Part shown: in pieces, positions 1-12,250 of the stretch
Position numbering within the stretch: the first letter of the stretch is position 1
Layout of the letters: each line of letters opens with the position of its first letter
NCBI RefSeq assembly: GCF_004027225.2
Contig: NC_044279.2
Span: 49,500,744 to 49,564,743, forward strand
DNA: 64,000 nt
Reading direction: 5' to 3'
Origin: Strigops habroptila
Taxonomy: Eukaryota > Chordata > Aves > Psittaciformes > Psittacidae
Program-made: the position numbers and the translations under genes
The notes under the pieces: model-generated
What the model was told of the DNA's origin: nothing
The model's database searches: none
Seen by the model: only the letters and a program-made list of their open reading frames with translations

Positions 1-2134
1 TAAACATCATTAGTTCTTAAAAAAACCCCAAACCACATCAATTGCTATGGCTTGCTGTGTTTGTGCATATACACAGGTATATGTGTAGAACATTCATAAA
101 ACATTGAGTGTTGCTGTGGTGTAGATACCATAATTTGTAAAAGCACTTTTCAGTAGGTTTTTACTGCTGCAAAATAATCACTTTATTTCACAATAGCTTC
201 TTCCTCAGCGCTCTGCTGACAAGGACTTGCGTTTTTGAGTATCTTAGAGATGCCAGGATAAAAGTAGTTTTATAGTGCTGGCAGTAAGGGGCAGCAGGGA
301 CAGTCAATGAAATTTAGTCTTGTAAGTATGGGAGTTCCCCTTGGAGCATGATCAAGGCACTTAAGCACTTCTTAATTTTTATAGCAAATCATAGGCTTTC
401 CTGGATTGCCTTTTAAATCTGCTACCAAGTGACAGCAGTGGAAATGCTGCCAGAAGGATTGGTAGACATACCTATCCATTTGTGGAAAATAACTGAGACT
501 GTATGTAAGTCTTGGTGTTCTTAGAGTAGCACCCGTCACCACAGCCTCTGAACATGATTTATTAAAATATTAATTTTTCTTCTCGTTAGCTAGCCCTGCT
601 GGCACAATTTAAGCTTAAATATAATACATTTAATGATGTTTAATAATATTTAGACTAGTCCAGCTGGCATGAGTCACACTAAGGAAAAAACAGATAACAG
701 TTTTCATATAATTTGCTTAGCTACTAGTACGATATGTCCTAACACATGTCTGTAGAAATGGAATAGTGTTAACTTATGATAGTACTATTGCAGGGCACTT
801 TCAGGGTGTGGGGAGCAAATGTTAGCATTTTCTCTAAATGTTTCTTTTGGAAGAAAGAGTTAGGAAAAAATTTACAGCCTTGGTTCTGCTGCTGTGTAGG
901 GTTGCTTTTTTTTAATCCATCCTTATGAGGTTTCCCTCTATTGCTTTAACGATTTCATTGTTCTTCAGGAATGTTGCCTTCATGGGAGATAGTGCCCATG
1001 GAGGGAGAGAAACAGAGAGAAAAAGGGGCTTTTAAGTAACTTGAGCTGATCCCATTCATCCTTCAAACGATCCCTGTTTCACAGGGACCAACTACTCCAC
1101 GAGTATATGATAGCCACCTATCAGCATCTGCAACTGTGTAGAGGTTGTTTCAGGCTGAGGTCAGGTTTGTACAGCTTTTCTGAAAGAATCACTGATACTA
1201 CAGGTGGAAAGCAACCTCTTAGAAGGTCTGTTTATTTTTTTATTTTTCTTCCCAATATGGAATTACATCTTTAAATGTTTTTTCTATCTTTTAGGTTTGC
1301 AGATTCTCAAAAATATAACTTGCAGTGATGGGGAGGACGGTTTCTTACCTTAAGAAATCTCACTAACTGAAGCTGTTTTCTACTATTCAATCTTTTTTTT
1401 TTTTTTGCCTTCTTAATGTCATCTCAGTAAAACTACCATATCTTCCACATCACACTAAGTGATTTACTGAATCTAGTGAAATATAGACAAATATGTTTCC
1501 TTGGCCATTGGTTCAGGCAAAGAAGTTCGGCTACCATAAGCTCTCTCTAAAGAAATTGTGTCTTATTTTTATCCTCCCCTGTCAATTTCCTTTTCTCCAT
1601 TTTATTCTTACTGGTAAGGCTCATGGTAAATGCACTTCACCTTTGAGAAGTTTTTTATGACTTCTGAGCAAGTCCCCAAGCCTCCAGCTTTCTTGGAACT
1701 GTATCTAAAGTGGCAATTTTGGGCAGATTAAACATATGTTAAAATAAAGGAATCAGTAAGCAGGTTAGAGAGCTTTCCAGAATGGTTGTTTTAATCATCA
1801 CAAATATTGTGGCTAATTTAGATACAGCCATTACTAGATATAGCTGCCAGCTCAGGCAGAGAGATACTGAAAGACTCCTAGACCAAAATGACATATCAGA
1901 GTTGACTGATGGAGCAGTCATGAGCCTCCTGGCAGGAGTGTGCTGGGAGAAGAGAGGGAGTTTCTTTGAAGAGGAAGTTTACTCCTGTGTTCACAACAGG
2001 AAGTCTCTCTCTTATGGAACAATCAGTTCAGAGGTGGCTCTCTTTCCATCAGGGTGTGTGAGGAGAAGGTGACCAGAGAATAGCTAATTAATGTTTCTTC
2101 TGGCTGCCCAGGAAAAGCAAGTTTTAAAACCCTG
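1..2134. other. non-coding, AT-rich; no gene seen
   Basis: Unique-looking sequence with T runs (for example 1393-1406). The overlapping short frames at 1739-2072 on both strands show no recognisable motif or splice context. Confidence 0.6.
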
Positions 2135-2255
2135 GCAGTGGGAAGCTGGGTTATGGAACTCAGTGCCACAGGAAATTAAGGAGGACAAAGGTATAAATTA
2201 GTTAAAAATGGAATTAGGGAGGTTCATGGAGGGAAGTTTCCATGGCAGCTATAAA
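2135..2255 (+). mobile_element. probable ancient CR1/L3-like LINE fragment
   Basis: The words TATGGAACTCAGTGCCACAG, GGAATTAGGGAGGTTCATGG and a following CCATGGCAGCTA resemble, in order, the 3' part of ancient amniote CR1/L3 elements (TGGAACTC..TGCCACA ... AAAAGGGATTAGA.AAATTCATGG ... ATGGCTA). Strongly diverged; limits uncertain. Confidence 0.5.
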
Positions 2256-5200
2256 ACATAACTGTCCAGATGTAGTCTGCTCATTCAAGTTCACTTTAAA
2301 TCCATGATTTAACAGAAAGTAGGAGGAATATGCCCTAGTTTTAGACTCTTCCTTAACAGCCAGCTCTGAGCTGTGGTCAAGGATGGCATTCAGGGTAATG
2401 GCACGACTGTTCTTGCAGGTTGGGGACCTTGAATTGTTTTCTCCAGAAATGGGAGATACACATTTCAGTGCATATTTCTATAGTTTTTAATGGTTGCACT
2501 GAAAGTAGCTTCTCATATTATATTATTCAGGCTCCTGTCTGTTTTGGGTAGGGAGATAATTCACAGATATTCATTAGGAACTCATAGTGATCAGGGAGGT
2601 TGGATCTTTTACTGGAGTCTTCTAGTATTGGAGCAGCTCTGCAAGTCTTGGGTAGGAAATATGTATTTATTGTTGCACACTCAACTTACAGAATGGATCC
2701 AACAGATGTTTCAATTTCATATTTCTAAAAATTTCATGCTGCAGTGTTCTCTACTACTTTCTGATGGCTTGTGGCCTTCAAAATTACATCATAAGCAGCT
2801 TCATTATGTGTCAGGCAAGATAGACTTTTACATCACACACATAACTGCATGTCAGACAAGACAGGCTGAATAGCTTCTGACTCTCCTTGATAAGGATGAT
2901 GTTTTTCTTCTTTTTGATTTCATACTGCTACAGATAGAGGACTTTGGTTGAATACAATTTATTTAAATTTTGATTTCAGATAATTAGGGAACAAAAAAAC
3001 ACCAGAAATTACTTCTTGCACAAATTCTTTTTTTCTGTACCTTCTTGATAGATGGCAGGCTCAGGCATTTTTTGGAATCAGTATGTTGGCGTGTATTTGA
3101 GGCTTACATTCCAAGTTTATGTCAGAATGTTGATTATTTCTGAAAAAATGTGACTGGCATGTAGTGAATTATACTGTTGAGTTCTTCAGGATTGAAACAA
3201 ATATTTACAAATACATCTTAGTCCTTTCTCCACTGTTCTTTCATTTTTCTATTCTCTGTTTCTGAAAGGAGTAGTAAGATAAGACTGGGGAGCTGGTGGG
3301 ATGGGCTGGGGTTTGTGGGAGAGAGATGAATTTCAGTATTGAAAGCAGATAACTATTTGATTTTACTTTAGATTATTAAAATTCTACTTGGGTTTTGAAT
3401 CCTCGTGTATTTAGTAAAGAAAAAAAAAGCTAATGTCATTAGCACTTTCATTTATGGATAATTCTGTTTTAAGTTGTCCTTTCCCATGAGTAGTTTTAGT
3501 ATTGGTGCTATCTATTCCAGGAGAAGAGAAAGCAAAGATTGCTTTTAGGTTGGGGGTTGGGAATTTACTTAAACACGAATCCCCAAGAGCAGAACCACTT
3601 GAGTTCTGTTTAGCACTACCTTAATTGGTTGAAATGTTTCAGGAGATAGTGTATAAAATATCATCCATCACTTAGAAATTCGTGTGAAATTATTTTAAGA
3701 GTATGAATTCTAAGAGTTACTTGAGTTACTAGTTCACAATTTTTGAATTGTGGGGAAAAAAAAATCCATAAATTTTGGGATGAACATTAGTTCTCTTTAT
3801 AACTAACTGAATTATTTTGAGATATATACATAATTATTACTAAACCTATACAGTATAACAACATTTTGGTGGAATTACTCTGGGTATAATAGCAGGATAT
3901 ATGCCTTGATTCTGAACTCTTGGAAAATATTTTCTGGTTATATTAAAAAGTATAGCAATATAGATTGTTAAAGCCCAGGGAAGCCTGTGTTTTATCTTTA
4001 TTGCAAATCTTGTTGGCATGTGAGTGCATATGATGGCATGTTCATCCTTTCCCTTTTAGAATTCCAGAAACCAACAAACACAGTTATGAAATTTTGCTAT
4101 TATAATCCACATTTTGTATCTGTTTGAACAGCAAAATCTTAATGAGTGAAGTCTACAGATTCATAAGGTATAGGCTTATATTTCAGATTTAGTTCCTGAA
4201 AATGTGTGCTTTTCCTGCAATAAGATCTGAGAGGGTGTGCATTGGTCAGAAATAGGCACAAGTTCCCAAGCTCTAAAGATCTTAGTATTTCATAGCTCTT
4301 CCCAGCTGGATTTCAGCCTAATTTGGCACATATATCGTAGTTGACCTCAGACAGAATAATTCAGATGTTTGAACCTCTTAGATGTGTAGCCAAAAGCAAA
4401 TTGTCGTCTTGCATGTATTTTTAAACATCTGCAAGCTGAGCTGGGAAGCAGAATGCAAATTCTAGGAGCTGAAGATACCTGCGAGGTTATGAAAATCCCT
4501 TCGGGACTGTGGGGAATCCTGGGGCTTAGGAGCATGCTTTTTTCAGGCACACTGTATTTAGAAATTTAGTATTTGCTTTCATTTCTATTAACTGAAGTAC
4601 AAATGACAATAGAGTAGCTCATCAATAATTTAATAGTAAAGATAATATCTTTTGTTGAACCTTTTAATGCATATTCCATGGGGACTGGAGGAATTATTTC
4701 CTGCAGTTTGTATTTCTGTTATATTTGGATATAGGAATAATTTGTTGTTCATGTATGCCAAAAAAAGATTAATATCATAGTCAGTTAACGCCAGCAGAAT
4801 TGTTTCTGTCAATAGCTCTCTTTTACTCAGATAGGTACCAATACATAGACAAATGAGATTTCCAATAGACTGCAGAGGAATTCCCATGCCCTTTTAGTTA
4901 GGAATAGGAAGGGGCTAACTTCTCAGCTCATAATCATATGATCGTGCAGGGTTTATATGAGGAGTTTTGAGTCAGCACTTTGGAACTATTGGCTAATATA
5001 ATGATGCATTCATTGTTTTAGCTTGATTAAATGTTACATATGTATATAACTGCCCTACTTCAGTTATTCAGTAACTTTTGCTTGAGATAATCGCATTCTC
5101 TGACCATGTTTCTTTAAGTGCAGTGTAGGGAAGCCTGCATTTCAGTAGGATGCCATACATTCACTAGTTGACCTTTGAGAGAGAATGATCTTTAAGCATT

Positions 5201-8200
5201 GATTTTTGAAATACTTACATTGTCTGCAACCACGGGTTTGGTTCCAAGAAGGGATCATTTGGTCCTTCACCATTATAAAGACTATATCATGAGCTCTGTA
5301 GAGATTTTGTTTCTGTGGAGGTTGTTGTCGTATAAGCACCTATAACCCAGGATTCTCTCAGCTACAAAACCACAATTGCGCTTTCTGTAATGGTAAGCTC
5401 TTGCTTTTGGCCAAACTCCTGTTTAGTCATAGGCTCATTACTTTGACCAACCCTCTTCTACCAGCCATCCTGAGCAAAGTTGCATTTCAGTGGTTAGTGA
5501 AATGACTTGTTGGTGCAGTGATATATAAGCTACTCACAAGCCTGAAAAGTTGCAATCTGTATTCAGAAACATTGCGAGCATTGACTGAAACAGAAAAAGA
5601 TCTCTTGTGGTAAGGAAATGGGTGTGGTCTGTAATTTTTTAGGTTACTTTGCATCACATGCTATGACACAAATACAGTAGGTTCAAAACTTTCCTTACAC
5701 TTGCTTAGTTCCAGTCTGTAAGGTCCTTTGTTGTAAAAGCTGTTGTTTTATGAAAGCAAAGGCAACAAACGACATGGGCCCCCAACAAACGACACATCCC
5801 CATACAGGATCTGCTGGAGTATGAATCTGCAGACAAGTCCAAACATGCTGTCATCTCTCCACAGCAATCCCTTTTCTTCTGAAGAGCTTGTTTTAAAAAA
5901 TAGACAAATACGTTAGTCTGGGATACTAAGTTTTCTTGGTTTTGATTTTTAGCAGGAGAGTGGAGTGCATTGCTTGAGGAAACAGTAGAAATTACTGCAT
6001 GTTTTATATAATATTGGGGTCATGTTTGTCTCCTCATCTTCAGTAATGAGGCATGCAGGAGCTGCTTCTCTGAATAGTCCCCTCATTGATCTTATTTGAC
6101 TAAACAATATCTAATATCCTGGCAGTGATAACTGAGTGTGGTATCTTTTTTTAGTCAGTGGAGGTGAGGAGCTGCGGTTATGATCTTCTTTCCCATCTGT
6201 GCCATAGAAATTAGCTTTCTTCCTCTCATGTGCCTCAGTAAAATGTTGACCTTGAGCTTTGGAAACTTGAGCTGGAGAAAAAGGAGAGAAGTAACTGAGC
6301 TCCATTCCATAAAGCAAAATATCCAGGAACAAGATCCAGATGGGAATTCAAGTGTATTTCGAAGCGCTACAATCACCATATTTAGGAGTGATGATTTAGT
6401 ATGTCAGCAACCAGGAGTAGGAAAAGGCCTTAGCTGGTGTAATTTCAATTGAGAATGATAGACTGTAGTAATTTTCTGACTATATCCATTATAACAGGTT
6501 GGCATACAAACACCCGAACCAGAAGAAATGTGTTAGAACACACGCTTACATACTCAAATACCTTTTAATGTATACAGGAGTCTTTTCAAATCTTGGTTTG
6601 AAAGGTGCCAGTGACTTGCAGGGATGCACGTTGTCTGGGAAAACAAAGCTCCTCTGAGACTGGCAGTTTTGTGATGATGAGCTGAGAAAAAGCTGCCTGA
6701 GCAGTGTTTCAGGAGACTGGAGGGAAATCTGCTACAGCTTGTTTGCAGAGAACATTAGCGTGCTGTGGTTTTCTGAGGTTTTCTTCCCTTATTATTGTGA
6801 CACTTTTGATTAACTCTGAAGTTTTTGGTGGTGTCTCATTGTGAGATGAACTGAAGTGTAGAGCCTGTTAAAGACCTATTTCAGCTATTAAGAGAAGCTT
6901 AATTTATAATGAGCTTGAAAGGAAACCATTTCTTGGGAAAAAAAATAATAAAATTTGTCAGGGTCTAGCAAGTCAAGCTTTTATGTGAGTCTAAGTGTAT
7001 TTGGCAATGCGGCTGTTCTCATGAGTTTATTTCTGTCATCTCTTGAACACCAGGCTTGTCACAAAGCAACTCCAACTGTGTCAGTTCAAACTAGGATGTC
7101 ACCTGTATTGTAGAAAACAACCTTTGTACTTTCGGCTTTTCAGGCCTTGCTGACAGAGCAGTAAAGTTACCAGAAATCATCTTTCTCTCAACTTGTGCTT
7201 TCACTCCACAGATGCTGGGGGCTCGCTGATCCATCACTGACCCTCGGCAGCAAGACTGTGCCGAGCAGGAGGGCTGCAGTGAGCCTCTTCCTGCATCCTG
7301 CAGGAGCCCGGCACTGAGCGTGGCAAAACCCTCTGGGGGGTAACACAGGTGGGTGAAAAATGGGGGGAACATGGCTCCTTATTGATTTTACATTAACGTT
7401 TGACACATAGACTGGGGATAATATTCCAGTGGCAATTACCCTCAAGACATGCACCATTATACAAAATAAATGTCAGTGCTTGCCTTCCCTAGTGCACGGA
7501 GCCTTCTAAAATATCCAGTTAATTTGAAGATTTGAGAACTTTAAGTTGTCCATTCATCTCTCTTGGCAGAGCACAATTCATTAGTACGTCCTGAAATAAT
7601 AATTAAAAAAGTAACATCAGGGATTTCTTTCTGCTCTTTGTTGTTGTTCTTTGGAGTCTTAGAGCAAGAATAAATGTTCAGACTTGCCAGCAAGGATAAA
7701 TGCTTAGGTCTGATCCATCCTGCTTACTCCTGTTCTCTGCTGCACCTCTCCGCACACCTCTCAGCCTTTCTGTTGGCTTCTTAGTAATGGTCCAGTTTCA
7801 GAGAGTCAGTACTGGAGAATGCTGATTCTGAGCATAGATTAATTTCTGATAAATCATGAGTCAGTGATTGGTAAAAGTCAAATCTGGATAAAACCTGAGT
7901 CAGGCCTCATATTTGGAGATATATAGTTTTTGTTGTTTGGGGTTTTTTTACAATTCCCATGTTTTTCTTGAAGTTGTTTTCTAAGCTACTAAGGTTGCAC
8001 TTGAGTGCAAGCTTTTGCAATTTTATTGTCTGTGAATGGTGCATGCTTCGTAGCTAGAGACTGAAATCACTCTTTTTTTAGTCAAACAAAGGTGCACAAA
8101 AAAGAGAGAAAGATACTTCCACATTCTACTTTGTCAGAGTAGGAAGGTTGTAGTGTGGGGACACTCTGAGATTTGCAGAGAAAAGTTTTGTTCTTTTTTT

Positions 8201-9128
8201 TGTTTTTAGTCCTCTGCTGAGAATGGGAACTGTAAATGTCATTGTGGAGAACACTATCCACTGACACATGGAGAGAAATAGCTAATTAATATATTTTATT
8301 GCCTAGAGAAATAATTTGAATAATGTGAAATAATTTGGTAGTCACTATTCTGAACCTGAAGAGTGGGACTGGAAAAGACCAGGGTGTGAGCTTTCCATGG
8401 TGACTGAAATCACCCAGATTAGTGGGAGCTGTGCAATTCATGCATGCAGTAGTACATTCTGGGATGAGAATTTGATTTCTTGCTATACATTTTCTGGATC
8501 TGTGGCCTTTAATTTCTTATAGAAAAAAAAAGTGTAAATTATCTTATTGGTAACTTTTAGGAAATGAAATATAATATTTTCATAAAAACAAACACATTTT
8601 TAGAAGAAATTTCTTTCCTTTGGTTGGAGAAAGGATTGTTTACTTCTCTCTTTCAGTTTCCTCTGTGACTTAAGAGAACAAAAACCCCATGTTGGGCTGT
8701 GATAGTGTATTGCCTGTTTTAATATTAAAGGATTTAGCCCAGTAACTCTAAAGTAGGAAGAAACTGTAGAGATATCAAATTAGTTGCTTCAAATAAATGA
8801 ATTCTTTTTAGAAAACACAGAAATACTGACTTGGTTACTTTAACAGCAGTTGCTGTGTGGTCTCTTTGCCTAGTTTTGGGCAGGTAATATATTCAAGGCT
8901 GAAAGAACAAAGCAGCGTAAGCTTCAAACATCTTTTGTCCTTATATTCTTTTGAATTACTATACAGTAATTTATGTAAGTGGCTTCTTTTACTCCCTTAA
9001 TAACTACCTACTTTTCTTGCTGTGTTTTCTTGCATAGGATCACAGGATGACTACACAGCTACTTCAGTGATATCAGTAATGGACTAGATAATGTTAGATT
9101 TCTATACTGAGATATCTCCAAAGTACGT

Positions 9129-9148
9129 AAAAAAAAAAAAAAAAAAAA
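9129..9148. repeat. A20 homopolymer
   Basis: Twenty consecutive A. No recognisable element precedes it, so it cannot be assigned as a retroposon tail. Confidence 0.95.
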
Positions 9149-9288
9149 GAGGTGTGTGGGGAGATTATGATTTTTATGCTTGAAGAAAATAATACTAGTC
9201 AGAAACTAAGGCAGTGGAGAGGTCTTGCTTAAAACTGTGCTAGCATTTCATATCTTCATTTTAAAATGGCACCACAACACACTGCACC

Positions 9289-9314
9289 AAACAAAACAAA
9301 ACAAAACAAAAAAA
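9289..9314. repeat. CAAAA simple repeat
   Basis: Tandem ACAAA units with an A-run end. Confidence 0.9.
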
Positions 9315-11479
9315 CCCAAATAAAAATTGACTTTTTGCTGTGTACCATTTTCAATGTTCTTTGATTCAGAAATATTTTAATTTCTTCCCTAGTAATCTGT
9401 CAAGCCTAGAAACATCTATTTTATTATTCAGAGTGAGTTACTGTGCGTGATTTTAACTAGATATTACACTAAAAGTATTATTTATTTTTTTACTGGCAAT
9501 ATGCTGAAGTGTAAGCTGTATACCAAGTTAATTGAATAATATTTTTATATTACTTACCCTGTCAAACACATAAACTTTTTTCAACAGGATAGAAAATGTG
9601 TTTCAACTTTCAGTTAGAAAGACAGACTCTTACCCAGTTTTTACTTAATGACGCTCTTTTATTCAAATGTTTTCTAAGAAAAGAAAATGAGGATTATTTA
9701 ATGTTTTGGGTTTTTTTTCACCAAGGACAACAATACTGCGAAAAGCAGAAACTTCATCTGGAGTACGTTTTTCTGTTCTTAGGAGATGCAAATACCATTT
9801 GTTTCATCATATTAACAAAGTTCTCTTGTTGTGGATTATAGTCTGTTTATAGGTACTGGTACAGAAAATTATGTTGAGATGCAGTTAAAGCAGTAAGCCT
9901 GTAATAGTTTATTATGTTGTGAATTTCCATTGCTCGTTCCTATTGTGCAGGTAATGACTGGGGGCAGAGAGTGAAATGAAATTCCCCATTGGGTAGATAC
10001 ACACCCATTTATTACTGTTTCTCTGGGTACCAAGTTATAGACTAGTTGATAGTGAGAACCTCTATCAGTTTTTAGCCTTTGACTCTAGATGAGTGAGGTA
10101 ATCACATGACAGAGATCGCCTCCAAAGAAAAAGCTTCTCTTCAGAAAGAGTTATTGAAAGACTGTGGCTGCATTATTAATAAAAAATAGAGGCAACTCAG
10201 AATCTCTGATGTCTCAGGATGATGAGGTGGGACTCTGACTTGTCCCACAGGAAACTGTTTTATTTTATTTATTTTCTTCCAACAAGTTTTGGATTTCCTT
10301 TGTTGCCACAGGCAGCTGTAATGCTTTCAAGTATGGAGTACAAAATGCAAATAGCAACTCTACAGTTGATAAGTTGTTGGAAAAGTTTAGTGCCACAGAA
10401 TGGCAAACCTACTTGGAATGTGTTATCTCTGGCATACATTTCTATTCTGTAGTACATCTGCTCAGGCTTCCTGGGTAGCTTTAACTAGTAAGGAACAATG
10501 TGCAGGGATGCTCACACTCTGGTAATGTCACAGTGCTGGCTATACATTATGGTGAAATACTGAGGGCAAGCGTCAAAAGAGAATAGTATTGCTTCAGTGA
10601 AAAAAAGTCACTGTTGCTAATCACTAGTGACAGACTTTGAATTGGTGAAGGGTATGTAGTCAGAGGCTCATTGTTTCATTAATGGCGGATGACAATTCAG
10701 TAATGTCGTTTAAAATTAATAATTAATAAGGAATCACCTATGCTTAACACACAATAGCATCCCTATTATTCTGATGACTTAGATTCCATGCTCCAGCAGC
10801 CTGGCCTTGGGGCCATTAGCTAGAAAGTTTGGCTGGTAATGTTTAACAAGAGCAAGGGGAGCAAAGACACCTAACCATGTGAGATATGAGAAGGAAGGGA
10901 ATCCCTCTGATCTAGTGCATCCCTGTTGCTTACAGCTCACTGTCATTGGTACCTCTTCAAAAGGAACCACTTATCTTCATAATATAATGCACTTCTTTAT
11001 ATTTCTTGCTTAATGGAAGTAAATTCTTTCAGGTGTATGGACACATGATGTTTATTTTTGTGACCCCTGGTTTTGAATAGCAACTCAGAATGTGTTTATG
11101 TGAAATGTCCATAAACCTACTAAATACTTAGCTAATGAAACAATAATCTTTAGAAACAATATGTATTGGATAGTTGATGTAATGGTGTAAAGGTAAGTCA
11201 CACCACAAAACAGTGCAAAATTTAAATCAATGAGGTTTGGGGTTTTTTTTATTTGTTCAAGTGACTTTAAGTTAGGCAGATATATTTTTTAATTGCCCAT
11301 TTGAGAGTTTTATTAGTAAAAACTGCTGAGCGACAGTTCTAGTTTAAAACCAGCAGCACTCGGCAAGTGTGAAATGCAGGAGGCAAGTGGCATTTGTGTA
11401 TGTTGGCAGTGAAGAGGATAACGTGGAAATTAACATGTGTTTACAGTTGCATATCATACTTTAGTTGGTCCGTGGCTTT

Positions 11480-11982
11480 CATGCAAGTCCAAAGAAAATC
11501 AGCCAGGAGGATCAGCATTCTAGAAAACTGGAAAACAAAGTCCACAATTTGCAAGAATTATTCTGTTGAAGAAAAGATTTAAGGTTTAGATTCAAATACA
11601 TGAAAGGTTGCTGCAAAGAGGAAAGTAATAAACTGTTCTCTTCGTGTGTGGGGAACTGCACAAGAATAATAATGCACTTAAATTGTAGTGAGGGAGATTT
11701 AAATTAGACATTAGGGAAAACTTTGTAAATGTAAGGTTAGTGAAGGACAGCAGGTGATTTATTAGAGATGCTGCAGCATCGCTGGTGGTGATTTTAGGAA
11801 TGAGTTAGGGAAACATCTGGAAGAGGCAGGTTGTTGATCCTTGTTGGGAGCAGAGGGATGGTGAGATGGCTCCTGACATCCCTACCCTCCCTGCCTAGCC
11901 CAGCTTTGTTTTTATGCAGTGGGGTTAGAAACTCTGAACTGAACAGCTTTTTTACCCTGAACTGTTGTATGATTCTATGTCT
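11480..11982 (+). mobile_element. old CR1 LINE 3' fragment
   Basis: Diverged CR1 3' region in + orientation. Recognisable words in CR1 order are GTCCAAAGAAAATCAGCCAG near 11490, ATGAAAGGTTGCTGCAAAGA near 11600, GGGAGATTTAAATTAGACAT near 11691 and a terminal ATGATTCTATG near 11970. Short open frames inside it are remnants of the ORF2 C-terminus. Divergence is much higher than in the 49 kb copy. Confidence 0.8.
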
Positions 11983-12220
11983 TATTTTACCCTTGTTAGG
12001 GTATAAGATAAAGTTTTAATATACTTTTCACCAGCAAGTTTCCATAGCTTTCTTTTCCCTAGACAGGTGTTGAGAGAACAGTCAAATCCAAACAAGATTT
12101 GGATGCAGTATGTCTATTTAGCACTATTTAAACCCTGGTTTTGTATAATTTGGCAGTAGTCTTTGTTCATAACTTGTAAACAAAGTATTTTTCTAATAAT
12201 TTGAGACAAAATTTGCACAA

Positions 12221-12250
12221 AATTTTACACAATTGTTATTGTGTAAAATT
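12221..12250. repeat. perfect 13-bp inverted repeat, 4-base loop
   Basis: The arm AATTTTACACAAT (12221-12233) and its exact reverse complement (12238-12250) are separated by TGTT. AT-rich; no element recognised around it. Confidence 0.95.

Larger units (their letters stand above)
2256..11479. other. non-coding; simple repeats only
   Basis: No exon or family recognised. Contains a 20-base A run (9129-9148), an A-rich CAAAA repeat (about 9289-9314) and a GC-richer patch at 7190-7345 that is open on the - strand but has no known motif. All other open frames are below about 130 codons and look like chance. Confidence 0.6.

Noticed and set aside
7091..7457. GC-rich patch with - strand frames
   Set aside because: No motif, splice context or CpG-island density sufficient for a gene or promoter call.
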